A DNA stretch of 62,738 nt from Hallella colorans (GCF_003096815.1 NZ_QENY01000019.1:1-62738), one strand, 5' to 3'. Positions 1-9,484 are shown, counted from the first letter of the stretch. The notes: generated by a model from the letters alone, not told the origin. Translations and numbers: made by a program.

Positions 1-1220
1 CTGATTTCAATAATGTCAAAGAACTCGATTGTCCCCTCTTTCCGGGGTTATTTGATTAATATTTAACTGGTCCCTATTTTAACGGGACACTAATGAACTA
101 TTATACAAAAGATGGGTCTAATATAATGTTATTTGATGATACAAGAAAAAGAGGCACTCTCTTAACGTTTTATTTTCGGAAAAATGGTGCGAGACAAATA
201 TAGAGAAAATTCAATCCATCTGTTAAGGTACAGCCTCGGCTCAGTAGAAAAAGTATGGCGTTTCATTTTGCTATTGAGATTAACCCACAATAAATGCCCG
301 TATGTTTTTTGAGGAGACGCTCGCCATGTACTGTGTAGGTGGCGGCGAATGGGTGCGTGTGTACGTTTCAAGATAGCGACAGAATATTTACTCGTTTTCG
401 GTTTATCTCCTTAAAAACCTGCTTGTCCCGAACGCGGTTTTTGAAAAATTAGAAATAGTCAATTATTTTAACAAATAACCCTCTCAAATTCGCTTATTTA
501 AAAATAAGTTTGCCTTCGTCCGAAATACGCGAAATATGCGATAGTTTGTAAATGATTGACATTCAGCATCTTTTAAAAAACAGCCTTTATTCTCCTATTT
601 TGTGGTCTGCGGTTGAGTATCAAATGGCATGATGATAAGGTTGTAATCGCAGCGTGATTGAGGCTCTTTCGCACTGCCAATAAGGCTTAATCATGCTATG
701 AGAAAGCACCAATCGCGACAGGCTTATGATTTTTGGTAACGCCCAACTTGGTTTTGACAAAAAAAGATAGCCATTTTCGCTCTGGATGACTCGAAAATAA
801 TGATCAAAAAACAGTAATTATATTTTACAAGATGAAGAATAAGGAGTAAGGAGAGAAGAGTGGGGAGCGAAGAATGAATGAAGATGGCTGCACTGGACTC
901 AAGAAGCGTCTGAGTGCGGTAGAAATTTGCGCGTGTGAGCTTTTACGCCTGCGTCATGCCTTCTTGTTTTTAATCCTGTTTGCGGTTATACATGGTTACC
1001 ACAATCGTAGTGACCTACGGTATCTCCCCCAAAGTAAAAGCTTACTGAGCCTTTAGCTCCCCCATTAAATATCAGCTGAGCCGTAGTGTCTTCAGTGAGC
1101 GCCTGCGACGCGATGGTGAGCATGTATCGAGTTTAAAAGAAACTTGGTGGCATGCCTCGTCGTTATGACGGAAAAACAAAAGGCGCATGTCATAATTTGA
1201 CATGCGCCGTAATAATGGAG
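1..1220. other. Gene-poor stretch before tRNA-Pro
   Basis: No convincing gene was found on either strand. The short open frames here (about 60-70 codons) have no recognisable product, no -7 promoter box and no sensible start context. The only structure I can support is the noncoding repeat at about 485-720, which has a relative near 21.64-21.89 kb. Confidence 0.6.
485..720. repeat. Dispersed intergenic repeat, copy 1
   Basis: This noncoding stretch resembles 21640-21885. Shared blocks in the same order are TTCGCTTATTT, AATACGCGAAA-ATG, GATTGACA, and further on GCACCAATCGCG and GCCAATA-GGC-TTAATC (the last two in swapped order). Identity is patchy, roughly 70 percent in the first 80 bp by eye. 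It may be a decayed mobile end or a conserved noncoding element. Confidence 0.5.
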
Positions 1221-1294
1221 TCGGGGCGACAGGATTCGAACCTGCGACCGCCTGGTCCCAAACCAGGAGCGCTACCGGACTGCGCTACACCCCG
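1221..1294 (-). tRNA. tRNA-Pro (anticodon UGG)
   Basis: Read on the minus strand, the 74-nt sequence folds as a full cloverleaf. The acceptor stem is CGGGGTG/CGCCCCG (one G-T pair), the anticodon stem CCTGG/CCAGG with loop TTTGGGA, giving anticodon TGG (1258-1260), and the T arm contains GTTCGAATC. The discriminator base is A and CCA is not encoded. A Bacteroidetes -7 box lies about 48 nt upstream. Confidence 0.97.
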
Positions 1295-1341
1295 TGGCTA
1301 ACTTTTGCGTCGCATCAACGGCAACAATTCGTTTAGCGTGT

Positions 1342-1350
1342 GCAAAGGTA
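1342..1350 (-). promoter_or_regulatory. -7 promoter box for tRNA-Pro
   Basis: The minus strand reads TACCTTTGC, an exact match to the Bacteroidetes sigma-ABfr -7 consensus TAnnTTTGc, 48 nt before the tRNA 5' end. Confidence 0.7.
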
Positions 1351-1674
1351 TGCCTTTTTTGTGATATGGCCAAATAATAGCTTATGTTTTTTTGTGTATG
1401 AGAAAATATTGGTCAATAAGGCAGGGTAAAAAAGGCGATTGCGATTTATGTATTTCAAAACGAGGGTGACTATGTGGCGTAAATATATAAAAATGGGAGC
1501 TTTTCTTACGAGGTTGTAATATAGCATATTGTGTTTGAGGAGAGGCTTTCTTGGTCAAAATGTTATCTTGACGTATTGCCATTGCTGCCTCATGACGTCA
1601 GCTTTAACGCCTCATCGCGTTGCGATTGGGTGGTAAACATAAAGCGTGTGGTGTGGCGATGGCAAACGATGAGG

Positions 1675-3012
1675 TTAGCGCCCTTGCCACAATCGTGCGA
1701 GGGTGCGCCTGAAAAAATAATAATAAAGACTGCCGGCGATGAGAAGACCGATGGGGAACGCGAACCATACGCCTACCAAACCACCGCCTAAGCCGATGCC
1801 AAACCAATAGCTCAGGGGGATGGACGTGACAAAATAGGCCACGAAAGCCACACCCATAAGAGGCTTGACGTTAGCCAGACCGCGCAGCGAGTTGGAGAAT
1901 ACACACTGCAATCCGTCGGGTATCTGATAGATAATGAGGGGCATGATGGCGCCCGCCACGATAGACACCACTTCTGGTGAGTCGGTGAAGAGCCAACCTA
2001 TCTCATGGCGCAGCAGCCATACGGGTACCGAGACGAGTAGTGCCACCACGCAGCAAAGGTGAAAGCCGGCCCATGCTGTGGGTTTGACCTTGCTGTATTC
2101 GCCCTGCCCATGAAACAGGCTCACGCGAATGGCGACAGCCGCGGAGATGGCGTAATAGAACTGGAAGAACAGCTGGCTGATAGACAGCATGACCTGATGC
2201 CCTGCCAACGACCATGCGCCTATCCATCCCACGATAAGGCTGCACAGCGACCATGCGCCCGACTCCATGCCCATCTGCATGCCCAACGGCCATCCCATGC
2301 GGTGCAGTTCTCGTTGGTCAGAGCCAGTGAGGCGGCTCGACCAGAAAGCCTCGGCAATGGCACGGTAGCGGCGCGCGCTTAAAAACATCGTGGCGATGAC
2401 AATGGCCATGATCATGCGTGAGCCCATAGTGGCAAGGCCCGCGCCAAGGATGCCAAGCTCCGGTAAACCCATCTTGCCATAGATGAGCGCGTAGTTGCCC
2501 ACGATGTTGACCAAGTTGCCACCGAGAAGTATCCACATGGGCATGGTGGTGTGGGTCATGCCGTCGGCCGTCTGCTTGAAAACGTTGAACCAACAGACGA
2601 ACGGCAGCGATATGAGGTTTACGATATAATAAGGTCGCATATAGGGCAACAGCTCCTCGGGTTGCCCCAATTTGTCGAGAAAAAAGTAGAGCACGGTGTA
2701 TATGGCTACCAACAATGCGGCTACGAGGGTATTGGCCGCCAAGGCGTTTCGAGCGAGCGCGCCTATGCGCCCCATGTCCTCGCGGCCGTAGCTGCTACCC
2801 ACCAATGGGGTGAGACCATAGGCGAAGCCCATGGCCACGAGTATGCCGAGCATGAACATCTGCCCCACGAAGGCGGCTGCGGCAAGCTCGGGAGTGGAGT
2901 GGTGACCTATCATGATGGTGTCGGCAAATGACAATACGATGGTGCCTACTTGACCGATGACAATAGGAAACCCCAACTGGATGATAGACTTGTAATATTC
3001 TTTGTAAACCAT
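1675..3012 (-). CDS. MATE family efflux transporter
   Basis: This is an inner-membrane multidrug and toxin extrusion (MATE) pump, a family that exchanges Na+ or H+ for cationic compounds or metabolites. The 445 residues and about twelve hydrophobic segments fit the family's usual 440-480. Family-like motifs are FPIVIGQVG (residues ~15-23) and ADTIMIGHHS (~30-39) in the first half, with a similar pattern (GMQMGMESGAW) opening the second half, as expected of the internal duplication. It stands alone; the ATG at 3012 lies about 20 nt downstream of a -7 box. The substrate cannot be told from sequence. Confidence 0.92.
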   Translation of the reverse strand: MVYKEYYKSIIQLGFPIVIGQVGTIVLSFADTIMIGHHSTPELAAAAFVGQMFMLGILVAMGFAYGLTPLVGSSYGREDMGRIGALARNALAANTLVAALLVAIYTVLYFFLDKLGQPEELLPYMRPYYIVNLISLPFVCWFNVFKQTADGMTHTTMPMWILLGGNLVNIVGNYALIYGKMGLPELGILGAGLATMGSRMIMAIVIATMFLSARRYRAIAEAFWSSRLTGSDQRELHRMGWPLGMQMGMESGAWSLCSLIVGWIGAWSLAGHQVMLSISQLFFQFYYAISAAVAIRVSLFHGQGEYSKVKPTAWAGFHLCCVVALLVSVPVWLLRHEIGWLFTDSPEVVSIVAGAIMPLIIYQIPDGLQCVFSNSLRGLANVKPLMGVAFVAYFVTSIPLSYWFGIGLGGGLVGVWFAFPIGLLIAGSLYYYFFRRTLARLWQGR

Positions 3013-3031
3013 TTCTTGGTGTTAACGGGGT

Positions 3032-3040
3032 GCAAAGGTA
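3032..3040 (-). promoter_or_regulatory. -7 promoter box for the MATE gene
   Basis: The minus strand reads TACCTTTGC, matching TAnnTTTGc, about 20 nt before the start codon at 3012. No clear -33 TTG is visible. Confidence 0.65.
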
Positions 3041-3187
3041 CGAAAAATCGTTTGAGATATGGTGGCTTTAGGTGTGTTTTTGCACTCGTGGATGGGTGCC
3101 GGCAAGTGGTGTAAGGGTCGTGCGGGGCGCATAAGTGCGTCAAAGCGGTAAAAAACGATGTAATTCAAAAAATATTTGTAAGAAAGT

Positions 3188-3219
3188 TTTGCACTGTATA
3201 TTCTTTTTTATAACTTTGG
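3188..3219 (+). promoter_or_regulatory. Promoter of the glycogen gene cluster
   Basis: A -33 TTTG (3188-3191) and -7 box TAACTTTGG (3211-3219) are separated by 19 nt, the arrangement used by the Bacteroidetes primary sigma factor. The start codon of the debranching enzyme follows about 85 nt later, so the mRNA should have a 5' leader of about 80 nt. Confidence 0.7.
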
Positions 3220-3304
3220 CATAGATGCGAATCAAGGGGTTTTGGCCCGCTTGTTCCACCTGATGACTACCTACTATGATCATTAACAGCCTTAATTAAC
3301 TGCT

Positions 3305-5269
3305 ATGAGTTATCTAAAATTTGAGCGAGCCCAGATGGTAAACCTGCAAGAATCGCTGTCAAGGGAGGTGTTGCGCACCAACCGTTCGGGAGCGTATGCC
3401 TGCTCTACCATTGTGGATTGCAACACGAGAAAATATCATGGGTTGTTAGTTGTGCCCGTGCCCGAGCTTGATGATGAGAACCATGTATTGCTGTCGTCGC
3501 TCGATTGCACCGTGATGCAACACGGTGCGGCGTTCAATCTTGGCTTACACAAGTACCAAGGCAACAACTACAGCCCTAATGGGCACAAGTATATCATCGA
3601 GTTTGACTGTGACAAGGTGCCCACCACCGTGTATCGTGTGGGTGGCGTTATATTGAAAAAGGAGGTGGTGTTTCAGCACCACGAGGACCGGCTCTTGGTG
3701 AGATACACGCTCGTAGACGCGCACTCGGCCACTACCTTGCGCTTCAAGCCCTTCTTGGCTTTTCGCAGCATGCGGCAGTTTACGCACGAGAACACCGTGC
3801 TCAATCGTGACTATCAAGAGGTAGACAATGGCATCAAGACATGTCTCTACGCTGGTTATCCGGAGCTTTTCATGCAGTTCTCTCGCAAAGTGAGCTTCGT
3901 GTATGAGCCAGATTGGTATCGGGGCATTGAATATCCTAAGGAGCAGGAGCGCGGATATGCGTCTAACGAAGACCTGTACGTGCCTGGATATTTCGAGTTG
4001 AACGTGCGCAAGGGCGACAGCGTGGTGTTTGCCGCGTCCACCTCGAAGAGTAACACACGCGTGTTGCGATCGCTATTCGACAAAGAAGTGGATGACCGTT
4101 CGCCCCGCGATAATTTCTTCCACTGCTTGGTCAACGCCGCACACCAGTTCCATAACAAAGACAAGAGTGGCGACAACTACATCTTGGCTGGTTACCCATG
4201 GTTCAAAGCGCGGGCTCGCGACACCTTTATCGCCCTGCCCGGACTGACGCTTTCCATTGAAGAGGCCGACTATTTCGAGGCTGTGATGGCCACGGCAGAG
4301 AAGGGCTTGCGTGAGTTTATGCGTGGCCAGCCACTCACCGTAAAGCTCTATGAGATAGAACAGCCCGACGTGCCACTGTGGGCCGTGTGGTGTATGCAAC
4401 AGTATGCCCGAGTCAAAGGCGTGGAGGCGTGCCGTGAGAAATATGGAAAGCTCATCATAGACATTATTAAATATATAGAAGGCCAAGGACATCCCAATCT
4501 GCTTTTGGATGATAACGGCCTGCTTAAGACCGATGGCGCCGACAGCCCAGTGACGTGGATGAACTCCGTGATAGATGGCCGGCCAGTGGTGCCGCGCACC
4601 GGCTATATAGTGGAGTTTAACGCATTATGGTATAATGCGCTGATGTTTGCCGCCAGCATCTTGGTTGGAGACGATGCCACGAAGGCCGACGAGACCGCCA
4701 AGCGTGAGGCCGCCCACTATGAGCAAATGGCTGATCGCTGCCAAAAAGCCTTTGTGGAGACATTCGTCAACGAGCATGGCTATCTCTTCGACTACGTGAC
4801 CGAGGGCAAGACAGATTGGAGCGTGAGGCCCAACATGATTTTCGCGGCCGCGCTCGATTATTCGCCCCTGTCGCAAAGCCAGCGCAAGAGTGTCGTTGAT
4901 ATATGCACCCGGGAGTTGCTCACACCCAAAGGCCTGCGCACACTGTCGCCCAAGAGTGGGGGCTACAATCCCATGTACGTGGGTCCGCAGATACAGCGCG
5001 ACCGGGCATACCATCAAGGCACGGCTTGGCCTTGGCTCGAAGGATTTTTCATAGAGGCTTGCTTGAAACTGTACAAAGGCTCTCGCCTAAGTTTTATAGA
5101 GCGCCAAATGGTGGGCTACGAGGATGAGATGTTCAATCATTGTATAGCCACGCTGCCTGAGCTTTTTGATGGTAACCCTCCTTTTTACGGGCGCGGGGCC
5201 ATGTCGTTTGCCATGAATGTGGCCGAGATACTGCGTTCGTTGGAGCAGATGGAAAAATATAAATATTAA
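3305..5269 (+). CDS. Glycogen debranching enzyme (amylo-alpha-1,6-glucosidase)
   Basis: This cytoplasmic enzyme would remove alpha-1,6 branches from glycogen. Its 654 residues have an N-terminal beta domain (~1-270; CSTIVDCNTRKYHGLL at ~33-48 is typical of prokaryotic debranching enzymes) and an (alpha/alpha)6-barrel glucosidase domain (~290-654) with AGYPWFKARARDTFIALPG, VEFNALWYNAL and RAYHQGTAWPW. It lies 15 bp before the glycosyltransferase gene and opens the cluster. Odd point: the stretch usually ending TWMD, whose Asp is a catalytic candidate in related glucosidases, reads TWMN here (N420, bases 4562-4564). Confidence 0.93.
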   Translation: MSYLKFERAQMVNLQESLSREVLRTNRSGAYACSTIVDCNTRKYHGLLVVPVPELDDENHVLLSSLDCTVMQHGAAFNLGLHKYQGNNYSPNGHKYIIEFDCDKVPTTVYRVGGVILKKEVVFQHHEDRLLVRYTLVDAHSATTLRFKPFLAFRSMRQFTHENTVLNRDYQEVDNGIKTCLYAGYPELFMQFSRKVSFVYEPDWYRGIEYPKEQERGYASNEDLYVPGYFELNVRKGDSVVFAASTSKSNTRVLRSLFDKEVDDRSPRDNFFHCLVNAAHQFHNKDKSGDNYILAGYPWFKARARDTFIALPGLTLSIEEADYFEAVMATAEKGLREFMRGQPLTVKLYEIEQPDVPLWAVWCMQQYARVKGVEACREKYGKLIIDIIKYIEGQGHPNLLLDDNGLLKTDGADSPVTWMNSVIDGRPVVPRTGYIVEFNALWYNALMFAASILVGDDATKADETAKREAAHYEQMADRCQKAFVETFVNEHGYLFDYVTEGKTDWSVRPNMIFAAALDYSPLSQSQRKSVVDICTRELLTPKGLRTLSPKSGGYNPMYVGPQIQRDRAYHQGTAWPWLEGFFIEACLKLYKGSRLSFIERQMVGYEDEMFNHCIATLPELFDGNPPFYGRGAMSFAMNVAEILRSLEQMEKYKY

Positions 5270-5284
5270 CGGGAGGAAAGGCAA

Positions 5285-6553
5285 ATGAAAGTATTGATGT
5301 TTGGATGGGAGTTTCCTCCCCATGTGTATGGTGGCTTGGCCACCGCCAACTATGGCATCACGGAAGGCTTGCACGCCCAAGGTGACGTGGATATCACGCT
5401 GTGCTTGCCCAAACCTTGGGGCGACGAAGACAGGTCGCACGCGCGCATCGTGCCCATGAACCACGTGCCCATAGCTTATCGTAACGTGGACTACGACTAT
5501 GTGAAGAGTAGGGTGGAGCATGTGATGGACCCACAAGATTACTATCGTTACCGTGACCATATATATGCGGATTTCAACTATATGCACGTTGACGAGCTTG
5601 GATGCATGGATTTCGCTGGTGGCTACCCAGCCAACTTGCATGAGGAAATCAACAACTACTCGATCATTGCGGGCGTGGTGGCCCGGACGGAGGAGTTTGA
5701 TATTATCCATGCGCACGACTGGCTCACGTTCCCGGCAGGCATCCACGCCAAGCAGGTGAGCGGTAAGCCATTGTGTATACATGTGCATGCTACCGACTAT
5801 GACCGTAGTCGTGGACAGGTAAACCCAACGGTCTATTCCATAGAGAAAGATGGCATGGACCACGCTGACTGTATCATGTGCGTGAGCAATCTCACTCGAA
5901 ACACGGTCATCAACCAGTATCACCAAGACCCGCGAAAGGTCTTCACCGTGCACAATGCGGTGTACCCATTAAGCGAGGAGTATGAGTCTATACCTCGGTC
6001 AGACTACAATAACAAGGAGAAGGTGGTGACATTTTTGGGCCGTATCACCATGCAGAAGGGTCCTGAGTATTTTGTCGAGGCGGCAAACATGGTGCTGCAT
6101 CGCACGCGTCACATTCGTTTTTGCATGGCTGGGTCGGGCGACATGATGGAGCAAATGATCTATTTGGCGGCCGAGTGCGGCATCGCCGACCGCTTTCACT
6201 TTCCCGGTTTCATGCGCGGCAAACAGGTGTACGAGTGCCTCAAGGCATCAGACGTGTATGTCATGCCCTCGGTGAGCGAGCCCTTTGGCATCTCGCCGTT
6301 GGAGGCTATGCAGTGTGGCACGCCTGCCATCATATCCAAACAGAGCGGTTGCGCCGAGATATTGACCAACTGTATCAAGCTCGACTATTGGGACATCCAC
6401 GCCATGGCCGATGCCATTTACAGCATTTGCCACAATGAGAGCCTATTCAACTATTTGCAACAAGAGGGCAAGCGAGAGGTGGCCGGCATCACATGGGAGA
6501 AAGTGGGAGCGTGGATCAGGCAGCTGTACATGCGCACGCTTGGTAATAGATAA
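5285..6553 (+). CDS. GT4-family glycosyltransferase, probable glycogen synthase
   Basis: This GT-B fold glycosyltransferase of the GT4/glycogen-synthase type most likely adds glucosyl units during glycogen synthesis, given its place between a debranching enzyme and a GH57-like gene. The 422 residues start with MFGWEFPPHVYGGLA, the donor/acceptor loop motif of this class. IIHAHDWLTF (~140-149) follows, and the C-terminal half has the E-x7-E nucleotide-sugar motif EPFGISPLE (E332, E340; bases 6278-6304). The start follows the previous gene by 15 bp with GGAGG-like ribosome binding sequence nearby. The sugar donor (UDP- or ADP-glucose) cannot be told. Confidence 0.85.
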   Translation: MKVLMFGWEFPPHVYGGLATANYGITEGLHAQGDVDITLCLPKPWGDEDRSHARIVPMNHVPIAYRNVDYDYVKSRVEHVMDPQDYYRYRDHIYADFNYMHVDELGCMDFAGGYPANLHEEINNYSIIAGVVARTEEFDIIHAHDWLTFPAGIHAKQVSGKPLCIHVHATDYDRSRGQVNPTVYSIEKDGMDHADCIMCVSNLTRNTVINQYHQDPRKVFTVHNAVYPLSEEYESIPRSDYNNKEKVVTFLGRITMQKGPEYFVEAANMVLHRTRHIRFCMAGSGDMMEQMIYLAAECGIADRFHFPGFMRGKQVYECLKASDVYVMPSVSEPFGISPLEAMQCGTPAIISKQSGCAEILTNCIKLDYWDIHAMADAIYSICHNESLFNYLQQEGKREVAGITWEKVGAWIRQLYMRTLGNR

Positions 6554-6656
6554 TCCATAATTCGCGAGGTTTATTTCTCAAAATATAAGAATGAGGGGAA
6601 AAACGCAATAGCAGAAGCAATAATACGAATATTTAACCATCAAATTGCATAGACCA

Positions 6657-8060
6657 ATGAAGACAATTTGCTTATACTTCGAGATACATCAGATCATACA
6701 TCTCAAGCGGTATCGATTCTTCGATATCGGCACAGACCATTATTATTACGACGATTACGAGAACGAGCGAAGCATTAATGACATTGTGGAGCGATCTTAT
6801 ATGCCGGCTCTCAACACGCTTGAGCAAATGATCAAGGAGAGCAATGGCTACTTCAAGGTGGCGTTCTCGCTATCGGGAGTGGGCATTGAGCAATTGGAGA
6901 TGCACGCCCCACAAATTATCGAAAAGTTGCAAGCCATGAACCAAACTGGCTGCGTGGAATTTCTGGCCGAACCATATTCGCATGGTCTTTCGTCACTCAT
7001 CGACAGTGAGTGTTTCACTAAAGACGTCAGGAAGCAATGTGACAAAATCAAGGAATATTTTGGCAAGACTCCGACAGTGCTGCGCAACTCTTCGCTTATC
7101 TATAGCGACGATATTGGCCTTATGGCTGCCAATATGGGCTTTAAAGGCATGCTCACCGAGGGTGCCAAGCATGTGTTGGGATGGAAGTCGGCTCACTATG
7201 TGTATCATTGCGCCTTGGCCCCGAAGCTCAAGTTGCTGCTACGCGACATCAAGCGCAGCGATGATATCAGCCTAAGGTTTAACAATGCCGAATGGGAAGG
7301 CTACCCCATGTTTGCCGACCAATACATAGACTCTATCGCCAAACTGCCCGAGGGTTCACAAGTGATAAACATATTCATGGAGCTGTCGGCGCTTGGCATT
7401 GCACAACCGTTATCGTCAAACATTCTCGATTTCATCCATGCGTTGCCTAAATTTGCCCAAGCCAAAGGGATAACATTCTCCACTCCATCAGAAATTTGCC
7501 GCAATGTCAAGAGTGTGGCCGCCCTTGACGTGCCCGACGCGCTGTCTTGGGTGGACGAGGAGCGTGACGTGAGCTGCTGGTTAGGAAATCCCATGCAGCG
7601 AGAGGCGTTTGAGAAACTCTACAGCGTGGCGGAGCGTGTGCGCATTGCCGACGATCCGCGCATAAACCAAGACTGGGACTATCTGCAGGCCAGCAATAAC
7701 TTCAGGTTTATGACTACCAAACCGTCCAACGTGGGGTTAGACCGTGGTATCTATAGCAGCGCGTTTGATGCGTTCACCAATTATATGAATATCTTGGGCG
7801 ATTTTATAACTCGCATAAACGACCGTTACTCCACCGACATCGACAACGAACAGCTCAATTCGCTGCTCACCACCATCAAAAACGAGGGCGAGGAGATTGC
7901 TATGAAGGACAAGGAGATAGCTCGTTTGCAAGCCAAGATAGAAAAAATGGAGGCTGCCGCCAAGCTAAGTAAAACAGCGGGTGTGGACAAAAAGAAGACC
8001 GCCACGACCGGTAGGCGAGGCAAGACCGCCAACTCCAAGAAAGCGACGACGTCCAAATAG
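6657..8060 (+). CDS. GH57 alpha-amylase-like protein, catalytic residues replaced
   Basis: This GH57-fold protein is third in the glycogen cluster. The family's first conserved region reads FEIHQIIHLKRYRFFDIG (usual FEIHQP). The third reads RNSSLIYSD where active relatives have RNTELIYSD, so the nucleophile Glu is Ser146 (bases 7092-7094). The fourth reads FMELSALG where relatives have FMDYETFG, so the acid/base Asp is Glu242 (7380-7382). I recall a described class of GH57 alpha-amylase-like homologues from Bacteroidetes with incomplete catalytic pairs; this fits it. A coiled coil (~405-435) and a Lys/Thr-rich tail (~440-467) follow the barrel. I chose the ATG at 6657 because MKTICLYF is the family's usual N terminus; 6645 is also possible. 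Confidence 0.88.
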   Translation: MKTICLYFEIHQIIHLKRYRFFDIGTDHYYYDDYENERSINDIVERSYMPALNTLEQMIKESNGYFKVAFSLSGVGIEQLEMHAPQIIEKLQAMNQTGCVEFLAEPYSHGLSSLIDSECFTKDVRKQCDKIKEYFGKTPTVLRNSSLIYSDDIGLMAANMGFKGMLTEGAKHVLGWKSAHYVYHCALAPKLKLLLRDIKRSDDISLRFNNAEWEGYPMFADQYIDSIAKLPEGSQVINIFMELSALGIAQPLSSNILDFIHALPKFAQAKGITFSTPSEICRNVKSVAALDVPDALSWVDEERDVSCWLGNPMQREAFEKLYSVAERVRIADDPRINQDWDYLQASNNFRFMTTKPSNVGLDRGIYSSAFDAFTNYMNILGDFITRINDRYSTDIDNEQLNSLLTTIKNEGEEIAMKDKEIARLQAKIEKMEAAAKLSKTAGVDKKKTATTGRRGKTANSKKATTSK

Positions 8061-8093
8061 AGTTAATAGATACTTTTTGAAATGCAATTGCTA

Positions 8094-8139
8094 CAACAAC
8101 AAAACCGCCGGCACACACGTGCCGGCGGTTTTGTTGTTG
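8094..8139. terminator. Bidirectional terminator between glycogen cluster and porin
   Basis: A perfect 21-bp inverted repeat (8094-8114 and 8119-8139) encloses a 4-nt loop; the stem core is ACCGCCGGCAC and its outer ends are A-rich on the left and T-rich on the right. It lies between two convergent genes and suits both. Confidence 0.88.
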
Positions 8140-8149
8140 GAACATGTTG

Positions 8150-9271
8150 TTAGAACATGAAGTCCAACTGTACGTCTATCATGTCGTAATTGTGGTTGGC
8201 AAGTGAGCGGTCGTTCACCCTCGCGTACTCGGCGTTGAGCTGAACGTTTTTGTTAAATTTATAGTTGGCGCCCACTTCGTAGAGCGATTTGCTCGAGCCC
8301 CATGTGCCTTTGGAGCGGTACATGTCGTAGCGCGCCTTGGCATAGAGCTTGCTCTTGATTACTGGCGCTATGACAAGCGCGTATACACCATCGGCCTTGT
8401 TGCCGAGTGTCTCGTTCACGTCGCACTTGCTGAGGTCGGCGGGAGAGTTGTAGGTTGTCCTGAAGGCTTTGCCAGTGGAATGTACATACTCTGAGCGTAA
8501 CGTCCAATCGTCAAATTTATACTCGCCCGATATGGCATAGCGGTGCTGTGGCAACTTGCGCACGCCACTGACATTGTTGCCTTGGTCGTTTTTCCATATG
8601 CCCTTTCTGCTGTACGAGCCTTCTGACCCGAACACGCCTATGCGCATGCCAGGCACAGGCATTACCCACACGCCACCGATAATATCTTTCTGCTCGTCCA
8701 CGTCTTTGACGTTGATACCCTGTCCGTTGTACACGCCCACCTGATAGTGCAAGAGGTTGCGGCCTTTTGCGTTTTTCAAGAAGTCGCCTTGCAACTGCAC
8801 GCCAATGTCTCGACCATTGCTCGAGTGCATACCCGAGCGATCGGTAAATCCCGCCAGTTTCATGATGATTTGAGCGTAGCTCATAAAGCCTTGGCCAATG
8901 GGGTTCATGGGGTTTTCAAAGGTGAATGGGCGTTTAAACTGTCCCACTTTCACTTTGAAAAAATCGTAACGCTGCCATTCGGCGAATGCGTCCACCACTT
9001 TGGGCGCTGTGGCCAATTTAGTGGTGTTGCCGTTAAACTGTAGTTGAATTTTCCAATACCAGTCTTTGGCGGCGCGTCCATCGAGGCTTAGTCGACCCAA
9101 ACGTATGTTGAAAGAATTGGCTTTGGCACCCTCCTGCCCAGTATATTGGTATTGCGTCATGGCATACCCGGAGAGTTTTACGTTGTTGATCCATTTGGTT
9201 GGCTTGTTTTGTGCGGTTGCTGACATCACAGCCAATGATGCCAATAGCATTGTCATTATTCCCTTTTTCAT
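8150..9271 (-). CDS. Phosphate-selective (OprO/OprP-like) outer-membrane porin
   Basis: This outer-membrane beta-barrel resembles the Porin_O_P family and probably passes phosphate or other anions. The 373 residues begin with a signal peptide (cleavage likely after SATA, ~21). Typical features follow: IRLGRLSLDGRAAKDWYWKIQLQF early in the barrel, KVGQFKRPFTFENPM (~110-124), and a C-terminal strand ending in Phe (VQLDFMF). It is monocistronic, with its own -7 box ~80 nt upstream and a strong terminator. No Pho box is recognisable, so phosphate regulation is not shown. Confidence 0.85.
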   Translation of the reverse strand: MKKGIMTMLLASLAVMSATAQNKPTKWINNVKLSGYAMTQYQYTGQEGAKANSFNIRLGRLSLDGRAAKDWYWKIQLQFNGNTTKLATAPKVVDAFAEWQRYDFFKVKVGQFKRPFTFENPMNPIGQGFMSYAQIIMKLAGFTDRSGMHSSNGRDIGVQLQGDFLKNAKGRNLLHYQVGVYNGQGINVKDVDEQKDIIGGVWVMPVPGMRIGVFGSEGSYSRKGIWKNDQGNNVSGVRKLPQHRYAISGEYKFDDWTLRSEYVHSTGKAFRTTYNSPADLSKCDVNETLGNKADGVYALVIAPVIKSKLYAKARYDMYRSKGTWGSSKSLYEVGANYKFNKNVQLNAEYARVNDRSLANHNYDMIDVQLDFMF

Positions 9272-9351
9272 TGAATATTAGGTTTATGTTTTATGAAGTC
9301 TGATACACTTTCAATATGATGTTAAGGCCGGTGATGTAGCGACTTGCGGGT

Positions 9352-9360
9352 GCAAAGGTA
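9352..9360 (-). promoter_or_regulatory. -7 promoter box for the porin gene
   Basis: The minus strand reads TACCTTTGC, an exact -7 consensus, about 80 nt upstream of the porin start codon at 9271. Confidence 0.65.
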
Positions 9361-9484
9361 AACATTTTTTAGCGATTACATACTTAATCTCGTTTTTTTT
9401 GAGATTGAAATTCTATAGTGTCCTTAATATTTTTAATAAGGTAGGGAAATATTTGATGTCAACAAACGTTCATGGGGGCAAAAC

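Noticed and set aside
874..1056. 60-codon open frame in the gene-poor left end
   Set aside because: No promoter box, no family resemblance and an amino-acid composition typical of random sequence.
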